Assembly: GCF_000150275.1 (NCBI RefSeq)
Contig: NW_002060945.1
Location: 1,802,199 to 1,866,198 of the forward strand
Direction of reading: 5' to 3'
From: Trichoplax adhaerens
Lineage: Eukaryota; Placozoa; Uniplacotomia; Trichoplacea; Trichoplacidae
Length of the DNA stretch: 64,000 bases
Shown here piece by piece: positions 40,101-52,570 of this stretch (the first letter of the stretch is position 1; each line of letters begins with the position of its first letter). The notes beneath the pieces were generated by a model. That model saw only the letters and a program-made list of their open reading frames with translations, made no database searches and was not told the origin of the DNA. A program made the translations under genes and the position numbers.

Positions 40101-43100
40101 AGCAGACGAATAGTTTACGATTAAAATTTTCGAAAAATTCTATCACGTTCACTTAATTCACGATTCTAAGCTGTCAATTTGCTATAATATGAAGTCAAGT
40201 TTTATACTCAATAAGAATAGTACTGTTGCTGCGAATTGATAGAGTAGTTCATTACAGTGATAGAATATCTATTATACTTTTTAAGTCCGTAGTAAACTAT
40301 GAAGTAATTGAAAGGTACTCGGAGCTTATGGTTTTCATTAGTAGTATTATCACTTAAGTAACTATTGTATAATGTTGTATAATTCAAATTTCGAAATTGT
40401 GGCATAGAATCGCAAAACTATAGTGAAGTCATTCACGTAGGAACGATTAAAGACGAGTATAGCATCAATATTGTCAATTTCCTGCCGATGATTTAACATG
40501 TTTTATAAGTTCAAATGAATCAGATATGCTGCTGTTACAAATTGCTAGCTAATTATAGCTTTAGAATAGTACGATGTAGAATTAACTCTGGCGATTAAAG
40601 ATATCGGATTAGAAGATAAAAATTGCAATTTTAAACAGAAATAGTAATAAAACAATGAAAAAGTTGCCATGCCATACCTTAACATCGCGTTTATTTGGAT
40701 CGGCGTTGTTATCAAGCAAAATTTTGATACATGTTGCATGACCATTATAAGCTGCCACATGAATTGGAGAACGACTATAGAAATTAATTGCCGATTGTAG
40801 TGAATGATAGAAAATACGATGAATAAATGGATTATACAGTCGTTCAACATCAAATTAGAATGAAATACGATAGCAGGTTACAAATAAATACTAGAAACTT
40901 GTACTACGAGTATAATTAATTTGACAATTCAGAGCTATCTTGCAAAAATTGAAAAGTCCTTACTTATTGTTATCACCCTGGTTAACTTCAAGGGAATATT
41001 GCAGGAGTGTAGAACAAACTTCATCATGGCCACCTAATGCAGCCCTGAAACATATTGACCAGAAATGTATTAGTTACGATAATGTTAGATAGAAGCAATT
41101 AACACGCATATTAGTAGCAGTCTGTACTTTACTATAGTTATTAGAATACTACATATCCGTTATAGTTAGGTTACGGCTCAGAAAAATGTCAGTACCAGTG
41201 AAGCAAGGTTCTACCCTCATTATCCTTTAGGTTAATTTTTCCTCCACCTGTTCGATATTTCATAAAACATTACTTTATTATCGTTATTACTGATACAATT
41301 TTCATACAAAGCATATTTAAACATAGAAATAATAAAAGGAAACAAAGATCTTGGAGTACCATCAATTAAAGTGTTCATTGCTTCCAGATGACCAGTTTCA
41401 CACGCGCGAAATATGGGAGTATGGCTACGGTTATCAGCATAATTAACATCTGCAGAGTGCTACATTATCAACATCATAGTGTTAGTCTATCTCGATAATA
41501 AAATGATTTATGGTATAGATTATGAACGAGTGTTAAACTTACCTTTATTAGTAAACGGACGCATTCCGATTCGCCTGAAAATGCTGCAGCATGTAGAGCT
41601 ATAACCAAAAGAATTAGTCATAAATAGTATGCTAAAATATTGAATGCTTTGTTGATATTTATATTCACAGTCATATATAGAAAATCTTATTTATTTACCT
41701 GTCCCACCGGTCTTATCCACTAAATTGACATAACTATCATCATGAAGTAGCATAATTTTTAATACCTCGGTATTGCCTATAAGTATAGTGCATTTATAAA
41801 GTAATCATAAGAAAAAATTAAAATACTCTTTATCTCCATTGTTATGATGTATTTTAATTACCTTTACTGGCAGCCCACATAAGAGCTGTTCTACCATCAT
41901 TATCAGGAATATCTTTAACATGATCAAACGATACGAATGTACTAACAGTTTCCTGGTGCAAATGAAAACACGAATAGCTTTAATTTAAGGCATTTCCTAC
42001 TATAACTATATTATAATCTTAATAATATGAAAGCGTTGAAATTCATTCCATCCAAATTTGGTTTCTTAAACTTACTGGAAAATCACTTTGTGCCTAAAAT
42101 CAAGCAGACAAGTTCATTAAGGGTTACTTATTACTAAAGTAATTTATCGAGCAACAACCTGGATAATCAATGACATCATCTATGTTAATACTGATTAATA
42201 ATAAATAAATGACTATTGTAGAATCAAGGTATTTTAACTAATAAGAATATTAATAATTAGATAGTAATTAATACTGATGATGTATTGTAAGATTATCCAG
42301 GATCGATTTACGTTATCCAGAATTAATAACCACTGGATTACTTACAGCATAATGCAAGGCTGTAGCTCCGTTTCGATCTGAGGCTGTATAGTCGGCGTTT
42401 CTTTGTAATAAATTACGAGAAATAGTGGCATGGCCTGATTCATGGCATAAAAATGTTATCGCATTAGAGTAATTCCTACTAAGTCATGTATTTATGGCAT
42501 TATCTTGCTACTCTTCTTTACCTAAAACAGCTGCCCAATGTAGCGGTGTTCGAAACATTCTATCAGGTAAAGATACATTACATTTGCCAAATGAAGTCTA
42601 TAAATCGATTCAATTTTTGACTTTAGTTAGTCTAGCCATTAATGGTTTAATTCAATCAAGTACTCAGGTTAGGCATGTCAATATTTTACTTACTAGTGCT
42701 TTAACGATGGCTTCATTACCATCTGCTACAGCTAAATGAAGTGCTAAAAGACGTAAAGAATAATAAGTTATGCTGACAATTTTGAAAATAAATTTGTCAT
42801 ATTCTATCCATCCCCTGAAAGTGTAAATTTTGATTATCATATGAATGATAACTTACTGGTTCTTCCTTCGCTATCAATGTCGTTAATATCGGAACCAAAA
42901 TCCTATCAGATATCAAAAATTTGTGTGTTAACGTTAAATATAATTTCTATCTTTATTTCTCCTTCAAATCTACTAGTGATATTTCGTAAAATAAAGTAGC
43001 CGTCATAAATATTAAAAGCAAATCATTTATCATATTATGTTTGTTAGTTGTTATTATCCATTACTAGTATGTTAGGGATATGATGGAAGGTTTCAATTAA

Positions 43101-45294
43101 ATTTTTACTTTTATTTCCATTTTTAAGGGTGTAATAGTCTCACTGCTACTACGTTATGTTGAAAAGTTTGTTAATATCAATATCATTCATCTATTAGGGG
43201 TGTGATGAAAAGCTAATAGATAAATTATATTTCTTTTAAATTTATTGAAGTTATTAGTATGGGATAATAAAAACGTAGCCAATGTTAAAAAGCAGGAATA
43301 GTTGTCTTCTACAGCTTACTACATTACGATCTAAGGTAAATTAATTAGACTTACAATTAGAGCCTTTGCCACGCTACTGTCACTATTATTTGCAGTCCAA
43401 TGTAATGGAGTTTTTCCTTCGTTATCGTGAATTACTGTACTTGCTCCCTATATCGATAGTATGCGTTAGCGAAGGAGAAACGATGATAAATACCTTAGTA
43501 ATTGATTTAAATAAATCATGTTATAGATTTATTTAAGTTCTTATAATAAAGAAATCATAGATAATCGATAAGAATAAAGTGCTTACAGCTTTTAATAGAA
43601 TTTTAGTGTTGTCTAATTTGCCATATGATGCACACCAATGCAATGCAGTCATCTACCGATATTATATAAGAACTCATGTTAAAGTAGGTAGAGTTGTGGC
43701 ATGGTCAATAATACTCGTATAATTTGTATTTGAAATTGATACCGATTAAGATTTTTACCTGATCGCAATCTTGATGATTAAGTTCAGGCTTTCCCAATTT
43801 TTTAATCATAAAAGATAAGGACTGTAACGTATATGATAGAAATGGATCTTGTTAATTGCTGGTATACAGTATTTTTGAAATTAGTTTAGCATGTACTTTA
43901 ATTAAAAAATACCTTTGTATTTTGATGACTTGTTGCTTGAAACACTGGAGTCCTAAATATTTTTTGTAAAGAATGAGATTGAAAATATCATTGCGAAGGT
44001 TGAGGCTAAAACAATTTATAAGGACATGTTTTCAAACATCAGACTTACGATAAATATAAACTTACCTTCCTTCATTATCCTGTGCCATAATGTTGGCTCC
44101 TTTATTTATAAGTAACTTTAAGCTACGATAATTGCCCTATTTTGAGAGTAGTCATTCATTCTCAACTGATGATATAATTATCAAGATAATAATCTTTAAT
44201 GATTTATTTTCAAGTTTGATATATTGACCTGATGTGCTGCCCAATGCAATGCTGTTCTTCCATCGACATCTGCTACATCGATCTATTTTAATTTTTATAA
44301 GAGAACAAAATGTCAGAATTTCCTATATTTTTTATGATGAACTTTTAATTACTGTCTTATAAAAGTCCCTTACTTTAGCACCGGCCTTTAATAGCATTTC
44401 CGCACAATCAACGCGATCTCCAAGTACACTAAAAACCTTCATATGATGACGACAATACAAGACGATCAATGTCATTACAAGTTGAACATTTTCAATTATA
44501 TCGTTCAGTATACTCACCAGAGGGGTTCTCCCAAATTGGTCTCCTTTATCTAACTTTTCCAACTGTTCGCTCCCTTAATATTTTAGTCATGAAATAAGAA
44601 ACTTTAATCTTGGAACTAATTTATTCTTGTTAGCTTTATCAGAATTCTTACCAGGCTGAAGTAATTTTTGAAGCATTATTTTGTTGCCATTGATTGCAGC
44701 TGCATGGAGGTCACTATGATGTCTACCTATATATTATAGCAATGAGATCGTGTTAGATGCATTTCAATAGAAACCTGGTCACTATTCTTGATGCTTGGAA
44801 AATACTTTAGTCATAACTGAGAACTTTAATGTCGTTACAAGATACAGTGGAATAGGCAGCATTTGATAGCAAGAGGAAAAGTAAATTAATAAAAGTAAAA
44901 GCTCTGTCAACGCTATTTAGAGTATAGGAAACTTACCATCAAATTGTGTTGCTCTAAGAACAATCTCTGCGTCGTAATCTTCATTCTATGAAAGTATAAT
45001 GATGTCAATAAATTGCTACAATTATTAACAGGAGAAAGGGATAGGAAGCAGTCAAGTTGGAAAAAAAGGTATCGATATATTTATATCAGTAACATTTACT
45101 CACTTGGCTGTATCTGGAATTTTGAGAGGTAGAATCGTATTCTTTATCCTAAGAACGTAATGAATATAACGCCATTAGCATTAAAAAAGTTGCAAGTTTA
45201 TGATCAATATTAGAGAAGGGAAATTCAAGAGTCTGATATGGGCATATTGATTGACTGTATATTAAAACAAATTATTTTTGCTTACCGATGACAT
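37105..45294 (-). CDS. INVS: INVS (inversin, NPHP2), ankyrin-repeat ciliary protein
   Basis: Inversin builds the inversin compartment of the proximal cilium. Thirty-six exons join in phase to 819 residues (human 1065): 45286-45294, 45104-45148, 44937-44985, 44652-44726, 44518-44573, 44374-44436, 44229-44282, 44066-44136, 43913-43952, 43759-43821, 43587-43652, 43355-43447, 42857-42902, 42694-42743, 42522-42597, 42346-42434, 42076-42093, 41862-41952, 41699-41776, 41543-41598, 41360-41459, 41196-41247, 40964-41044, 40678-40774, 39840-39946, 39652-39703, 39499-39564, 39312-39400, 38696-38730, 38503-38555, 38218-38327, 38087-38129, 37942-38004, 37675-37742, 37375-37442, 37105-37292. After SDLHAAAINGN and KGDQFGRTPL come about 15 ankyrin repeats (DGRTALHWAAH, DRMFRTPLHWAA), then EHGALTITSIQDLSATTIQ running into IQ motif YRGYRVRK, and a second IQ at VTIIQRAWRR followed by LTIQLAWRK. 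The linker between the IQ motifs is much shorter than in human. The last three exons rest on phase alone. Confidence 0.93.
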
Positions 45295-45787
45295 GATTTA
45301 CATTTGGCCTGTGGATATTACCAGTCTATTGCTACCTTGAGCTTGGTGCTTGGTTGCAAGATAACTTGTTAATTTAATCTTCTAGAATTGTAGTATCAAA
45401 AGTCATATCTAATTACTACTTGGAATGATTTCCTTGTTGTTATACTACAAATACAGGGTATACCTACATGATATTGATATAGAGTGATATGCTTAGATAA
45501 ATTACTATTTTCTAAGCAGATTATTATGCTGTTAACTAATCAATACAATTTCTGTGTAGTATACCAAATCAGATGATAATATGTCCGTAGAGGATAGCAT
45601 CCAAACTTACCTAAACTTTGCGATTATTTTGGTATCACTTGTCGTCAAGAAATGTTATAGTAAATTGTTAGACACCATTATCGCCCAATTCTGCCTTGTA
45701 TTAATCTATTTTACATTTTAACACTAGAGTCGGCAATAGCTAACGGCACCTTTAGCTTACTGCAATAACAATAAAGTATCCGTCGTT

Positions 45788-45800
45788 GTTACTAGGCAAC
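45788..45800. promoter_or_regulatory. candidate RFX X-box upstream of INVS
   Basis: GTTACTAGGCAAC is an imperfect inverted repeat close to the RFX X-box consensus (GTNRCC, 0-3 bases, RGYAAC), with one mismatch in the left half. It lies 494 bp upstream of the INVS start codon. RFX factors drive many ciliary genes in animals, so site and gene fit. Such a site can also occur by chance. Confidence 0.5.
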
Positions 45801-46969
45801 ATGGCACGCTTGCTCAAACACTGTCGATTTGCTTGACTCGCATCGTATGCAATGGCGGAAATGTTTGCGTAACGATGCAATGCGTTAAATATGGTGTTAT
45901 TGTGGCTCATCAAGACAACAATCGCAAGCCTGTATATTCTACTCATTAATATATTATTGGCTAGAGGATGAATTCTTACAGGAATCTATTGAATTCAAAA
46001 TTACCCCCTACCTTTCTATTAATATAACAGTAGCTGGAAGGGTAGACAATCATTTTACCTATTGATGCCAAAGCTATTGCAGTAGGTTATGCCGGTAATG
46101 ATATTCATTCATAAACCCTCTCATCGATCATGATCGATGATATTAGCTCTATTATATTGCACATACTATACAAGAGTTTTAATTGCCGGTATGCCATCAA
46201 TAGTTGAGTGAATGAAATTGGAGCAGGAATCATATACCCTTACTACCGATTATAAATCACCCTAAAGTCTATGCAATGAATGGATTTTTAACCTTTTAAG
46301 GTTCGCAATCCATCAGCTCGAAATTTGAACTAGTAAAATAGAGCCAGTCTCTATTGTAGCACAAAATTTCATGATATTAGCCATCATCTACAATTACTGT
46401 ATTTTATTAAGCACAAACGGTTATTCTATGTCACAAAGTGCTTCAATACAGTATCGCTGCTGCATTTTCAAAACACATTACTACTGCAATGAGACAAAAT
46501 CACTTTAGCAAAGTAGTATTCTAGGAAGTAGTCTAGAATCACTGGGCAATTCAATGTGAGAAGCTACGCTTTTTGTTAAGGTCTCTAGCCAACTGTAGTA
46601 GAGAGTGATTGACCAAAGAGGTATCTCTATGGTCATTGACAACGAGAAATTGATATAGGGCGAATATTTCTTCTTCGAAATACGTCGGCCTAAATCGGCT
46701 TTTGATATTATTCCAAGGGCAATTGCATGCAGAGTTTATCATTAGAGTCAATTTTCTAATCATCGATGCCAACGCATTGGAAATGTCTCCTTTCGTAGGT
46801 ACTGTAAACTAGTCGTTACTTCAACGTTGCTAACTTGTGGAGTATAGGCGCTCCATCAGGGACGGCTGCAGGAAGCTGTCAGTTAGTCACTGCAGCATAT
46901 CGTCCTGGACTGTCATGGACTTTTAAAAACCTCTTAAGCACAATATACAATATTATTGTTAGTAGGCCA

Positions 46970-47140
46970 GCTTCTTGATACATGGGCTTCTCGATACATC
47001 AGCTTCTGGATACGTAGACATCTAGATACATGGACTTCTAGATAGATGGGCTTCTAAATACGTAGGCTTCTACGGTAGATACATGAGCTTTGAGATACAT
47101 GGATTTCTAGATACAAGTTCAATATTGCATATGGACTTGT
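46970..47140. repeat. 16-bp minisatellite, ~9 imperfect units
   Basis: Consecutive 16-bp units of the form GATACATGGGCTTCTA start at about 46977. They vary as GATACATCAGCTTCTG, GATACGTAGACATCTA and GATAGATGGGCTTCTA, with one unit lengthened near 47070. The array decays into GTACTGTACTG words by 47160. Confidence 0.85.
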
Positions 47141-47613
47141 AGATACTGTACTGTACTCTACAGTATATTGACTAGATACCTTTTCTAAATTAAGTAATAT
47201 CACATTGAAATCTATTCTAATTTACCAAGTTCTACTCGAAAGCAGTTCTATAAGGTCATAAAATGTTCTTAAATTAGTCCAAGTGATGACAAAATTAGAC
47301 ATTAAAGATCCCATAATAAGTGACTGATTTTTCGAGATTTCGGCCACATTAGGTAGAAAACGTCCATCCGTCCGCAAAGTGTCCCATCCATCCCATCCAG
47401 GTGTATCTAGTAGTCCATAGCCGGGACTCTAGTTTATTCAGTGTTTTTACGGTACTGTATCGTACACTGGACTCACCATAGTACCCACGCTCCTGTAGTG
47501 TGGATGACGAAAGAATATTGACTGGAATTAGCGGCCATTGCAAGCTGTTGGAGAAGAGAAATCATCCATTGAAATTGATTTTATACCTCGATTATTTAGA
47601 TTAGCAAGACAAC

Positions 47614-50600
47614 ATGGGTGGTGGAGATTTGGTAAGCTATAGATGATCTATTATCTCAGTCTGGTCTAGTCTATTGATTGCTGTGAGAGAGTATAAGTTG
47701 GACATGACTGTGTTATAATTCTCCATTTGTATAAATGGAGAATTGTCTGCTTTAGTAGAAATGGTCAGTTGAAGTTGGACCGGCCAGTTTGACTGTCCTT
47801 ATTTCCATTGAAATTACCGATCTTTACTATAAATATTCATGCTTTCCTTGTTGATGTGGCTAGATAGGCAATGCATCTACTGTATCTTCTTATAAATACT
47901 CGGTAGAATGACTATTGCAAGTCTGTGCTGTAGTGGATTTCTTTCAAGCCGTCTAGCTATTTTGTACCTACTGTACTGTACATTTCACCACAAATTTGTA
48001 AATATCTTGATCATGGCAGATATCAAGTGCTTTTTCCTTGATTTATTACTTTATGTAGTATATTCATAGTTACGGTGAACTCAAAAAAACTTACCACAGA
48101 CGTTCTCTTGCCCCTAAGATGGACGTATAAGCTTGACGTAAGAAAGTGTACAGTATATTCATTATTTGTACGCAATACGAACATAGACTCACAAATAGAA
48201 TTGCAATACTATTAGCCATCACGTTGATGAAGGACATGATCGGTCTACGCTATCATAAGCTGATCAAGACGAATCATAGTCTACGTACTACATCAAGTAG
48301 GCAGCAAACTCTTGAAACTATGTAGCAAATATAACTATAGTATCATAGTCATTGGATAAGGTTAAAATCAAGAAGATTCAGGGACAAATACTGCAGATAT
48401 TACACTACTGTATTAGCACAGCGATTAATTTGTTAATGCCTTGATTGATCGTACGCTAGATGACTATATCTTGTCTATAAAGCTATATTACGATCCAGTC
48501 AAATAAACTGTCCTAATATTGTATTACCAACAACGTGATAGAATTTGAAAAAGAGTTGGCATCCACAAACGTTACACAATGTTGAAAGAGTCTGGAAAGC
48601 TGAGCAAAAACAACAAGCTGAACAGCGAAAGATTGATCAGTTAAAACAAGAGATTGAAGAAGAGAGAGCGAGAGAGGAAATCCAAGCGCATGCTGTTTCT
48701 ACTGGCGTTCTCAGGTTAGTCTAATATTTATTATCAATTTACCCTTATCATGTACCTTTCAATAATATAAAAAGTATCCGCAAGGAGGAATCCAAATCTG
48801 TCTTCAGTTATCTTCTATTTTAAAACTAACTATTAAAATTGATATCTCCTCCTCCCTTCTATTTACCTCTACTAACAGGAAAAAGTCCAATCGACTAGAT
48901 TGGATGTATGCTGCACCTGGAGTCAGTGCTGATCGTGAAGAATACCTCTTGGGAAAAACTTTGGATAATAAACTACTCAATAATGATGCCAAAGAAGAAC
49001 AAAACGTAAACTGCCCAAATATATCGACAGCTATTATTTGAAGTTTATGCTATTGCCAACGGTAAAATATCATTAATCTTACTATTTCAGAATCCGCTTA
49101 CTATGCCTAGCTCATCCTCTGATGTAGTTAACAATCCAAAGGATATGGCAGCAAAAATTAGGGAAGATCCGATCTTTCTCATGAAGTAAGGCTACTTTGA
49201 TTTTTAATCTTAAGATATAAGTTTGCATTTCGGGAAACAAACAGTAAGGTTTACTAGAAAATCACATTTTTAAGTGATTAAATTAATCTTTGGGCTAAAT
49301 GTTGATTAATTGACTAATATCATTGTTGGAGCAGATACGTGAATCATGGTGTTATTCTAAATATACTGCCATTAATGTGATCTCAAATGCAGTATAGGCG
49401 TTCATGTTACACAGTCTACTGCGTGTAATGTCAAGTCAACAAACTTCATGTGTGACTTTTTGTTATTAATAGGAAACAAGAAGATAGTAGAAAAAAGGAG
49501 TTGGTTCAAAATCCGATCAAAATGAAAAAACTAAGAGAGTTGGTTAGTACCTTTTCCTTCAGAAAACGATTAAAGTCCTCTTTGTAACTATATCACTTTA
49601 ATTCTCTATTTATATGGGTATATTACGTGACTAGCTTCATAACACAATGGATAAAAAACCTAAAAAGCATAAAAAAAAGAAGAGCAAAGATCACGAAAAG
49701 AAGCATAAAGATGATAATGTAAGAGTTCACCAAGACCACCATCGTAGTATGAACCAGCACAGGGTTAGTCTATATATAACTACTGTCATTACTAAATTAT
49801 CAATTATAAAATTATTAAAACTGAAGTAATGTAAAGCATTGCAGATGTGGACATAAGGTTAATAGCTTATAAAATGAGTTTGATTTGCAATTAAATTTTG
49901 AACGTAATGTAATTCCTAGGACAGGGAACGAGGTCGAGATATATCACCATCGCATCGACGACGAAGCGAGCAAAGGTAATGTCTACCCAGTTAGGCATGA
50001 CTTTACAATTAATATCGGTCTTTCTCATGATAAAATGTGTATCGCAACTGTATAATATACATATTCTATACCATGAAACATTTTACATAACAATTTATAT
50101 TGTCATAATTAGGAATGGTATTCATCGAGATCACAGGTCACGTTCTCGTAGTCCTAGACGTTACCACGATAATTACAATAGGCGACCGCGCTCTAAAAGT
50201 CCAGACTATAAGAGGCGTGATCAAGAAAGGTGACTTAAACTATTATCCACTTAGCTACACTTTGGATCAATTTTGATTCAAAAATTGAATAAGTATTCTG
50301 CCTTACGCTTAATAGATCGACCCAACGAAATTACAATCGTCGGCAAAACAATCTCTTCCAAAATAACGATAAGAATCCTCAAACTAAAAAGTATGTCAAG
50401 TACCTGCAAATTAAAATTGTTATTGCTTATGAATATTATATGCGTATAAGCAATGTGCTTTAAAATTGATTTCGCCTTGTTTTTTCATTCGGAAACAGAA
50501 AATTATCAGCTGAAGAAATGCAAAAATTGAGGGAAGACATGATGTCGAATGCAAAGTAATTTCTCGCTATCCAATTATTTTTCATTGATAGATGCAATTA

Positions 50601-51091
50601 TTATACTGATTTGTCGATTTTTATCATTACAGATGGAGAGATGAGCAAAGGGAGTCGAATGTAAAAAAGTATAAGGTAGTTTATTTTCAACCTCGGGGAG
50701 AAATTACTAGAGCATGAATACCTAAAAATTTATTCTTGACTATGATAAAAGGTATTCAATTATGTTGAATTTACTAATGAGAAAACTTGTTATTCAATCA
50801 AAATTAGATTGCGGATGACGAAGAAAAGAACGACAATGGACCAAAAGATGCAGCATTTATTAGGTATTCGAATTATACTATTTTTATATTATCTGTGAAT
50901 AAATGTAAAGCAGGATTATGATTTAGTGTCTGACACACGTTTGGGTATTGATTTACAAACTGTATATTAGATCGATGAAGATTGACTCATATTCGTCGTC
51001 ATCAACATCTTCAGTCCAAGATCGAATTCGTCGCAACATTTATTCTGTGCAACGAACTGGGTCGTCTAAAGACAACTTCTTATCTCGATGA
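47614..51091 (+). CDS. CWC25: CWC25 (CCDC49), spliceosome first-step factor
   Basis: CWC25 joins the activated spliceosome and promotes the first transesterification step of splicing. Thirteen exons join in phase to 378 residues (human about 425): 47614-47631, 48542-48714, 48879-49005, 49091-49185, 49473-49542, 49635-49763, 49920-49975, 50113-50229, 50316-50390, 50499-50555, 50633-50675, 50808-50863, 50971-51091. The 18-nt first exon encodes MGGGDL, and joining gives MGGGDLNLKKSWHPQTLHN, the family hallmark, followed by VERVWKAEQK. The CWC25 domain continues with RLDWMYAAPG, EEYLLGK and KIREDPIFLMK. The middle is Lys-rich and then Arg/Ser-rich. The C-terminus keeps KLSAEEMQKLREDMM and RIRRNIYSVQRTG. 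Exon 6 could instead end at 49718 (also in phase). The first intron is about 0.9 kb with nothing recognised in it. Confidence 0.94.
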
Positions 51092-52570
51092 TAAACTTAA
51101 GCTATTGAGTGAAATATGAACAGTAAAATTATTTTTAAAGTAATTCTCAGTTTTAGCGAAATTATTGAATTGTAAGTAAGCATCTTTAATTTTTAGAACT
51201 GTCACGAGCGTCAGTAAGAATTGTAAATACTACGATTTACTAACATAGCCCTGTAATATAATAGTACACAAGAGTACAAAACTGATTTTATGAGTAATTT
51301 TCAGTTACTTTGAGCATCTGACTAGATTTTGATAAATAATTCTCAATAATCATTCAAAATACACGTAATTCAATTAAAAATGCTGTATGTATATTTAGGA
51401 AATAGGACATTTGTTTTAAATTTGTTTAATCGTAACTCTTAAACGTAGGTATATGGGTACAAAAATTATCATTTCTTTCGAAAGACACGCCGAATTATGC
51501 ATTAATTATAATTAACGAAGGTGGCTACGCATCTTTGAATTACGTGCCAAACGATTAATGTTGTAAACGACTATGTAGGGCTGTTAAGTCTGATCAAAAA
51601 TTCAAGGCTACTTACTGAAGCCTTCACTAATACCTATATTGTATAACTTACAGTAGATCATAATTAATTAATTTATTTATTTGTAAAGTTTGACATTAGG
51701 TTATGGTGTCTCAAGTTTAAAATTAAAAAAATATTGAACTTACATATTCACGGTGTACATTTCCGTCTGTTTAATCATGCTAGAGAAGTCAACCTGTATG
51801 AAGTTTTACCGTATGACTGTAACAAAAGATAGGGCCTGCTAAATCGTGTATTATGCGTCAAAACACCTAACACCAATAACAGATTATATTCGTATAAACC
51901 AAGTTTTATTCCATAACATTTTTTCAAGAACTAATTGACTTACGTTCAGATACAATATAATTAATAATAATAAAAGGAATATACCATATGAATTCTAACT
52001 AAGAGTAATAATATTTCGTCCTATTACATAATGTTTCTAATACACATTCTGTAATGTAGTAAATCATGACACCTTACTAAATATTGGATTACATGGTAAA
52101 AATTAAGAAAATTAATTCAGTACTATAGTAGTAGACATGAGCTATCACATATGTCATAAATATACTTATTGTAAGCACGGTTTTCCGCAGAACTTGTTCG
52201 TACTGACAACATGTGCAACTACATTAATGAGATTGATCATTTAGTTTGTAAATGTAAAGACTTACATATGTAAATTTATAAAATAAGTGAAGTCTTTTGA
52301 CCGTATCACGTTATTGATACATTTATTGCACTAGTGTCAATAAAATTTCATTAAGCATTGCTGCCAGTAAATTCAAGTTTTATAGAATCTTTAATATTTT
52401 TACTTAATCACATTCTTCGTTATTCCCTATTATATAGTTTAATTGGTATAGCATCATTGTAATGTCTAAGCACATTCTTTAATGTCTATAACAATGAAAC
52501 TGATTCATTAGGGTAAAATTACTACAATACATTCTCGTCATATAATACTACGACCAGCGTCCAGTCTCAT
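51092..52570. other. intergenic between convergent CWC25 and GORASP
   Basis: Very AT-rich sequence holding the 3' flanks of both genes. No exon, repeat array or RNA gene is recognised. The sequence at 52322-52327 reads AATAAA on the minus strand, about 245 nt past the GORASP stop, and is a possible polyadenylation signal. Confidence 0.5.

Larger units (their letters stand above)
45295..47613. other. intergenic between divergent INVS and CWC25
   Basis: Shared upstream region of two head-to-head genes. It contains an X-box-like site and a 16-bp minisatellite, listed separately. Short open frames here (for example 45752-45946, 46551-46772 and 47349-47543, all minus strand) have no splice context or family resemblance. 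Confidence 0.5.

Noticed and set aside
37105-45294. Generic ankyrin protein or other nephrocystin instead of inversin
   Set aside because: The order of DQFGRTPL, about 15 ankyrin repeats, the EHGAL-IQD segment, IQ motif and second IQ followed by WRK is specific to inversin.
45752-47543. Minus-strand frames between INVS and CWC25
   Set aside because: Each is about 60-70 codons, isolated, without splice partners or family likeness.
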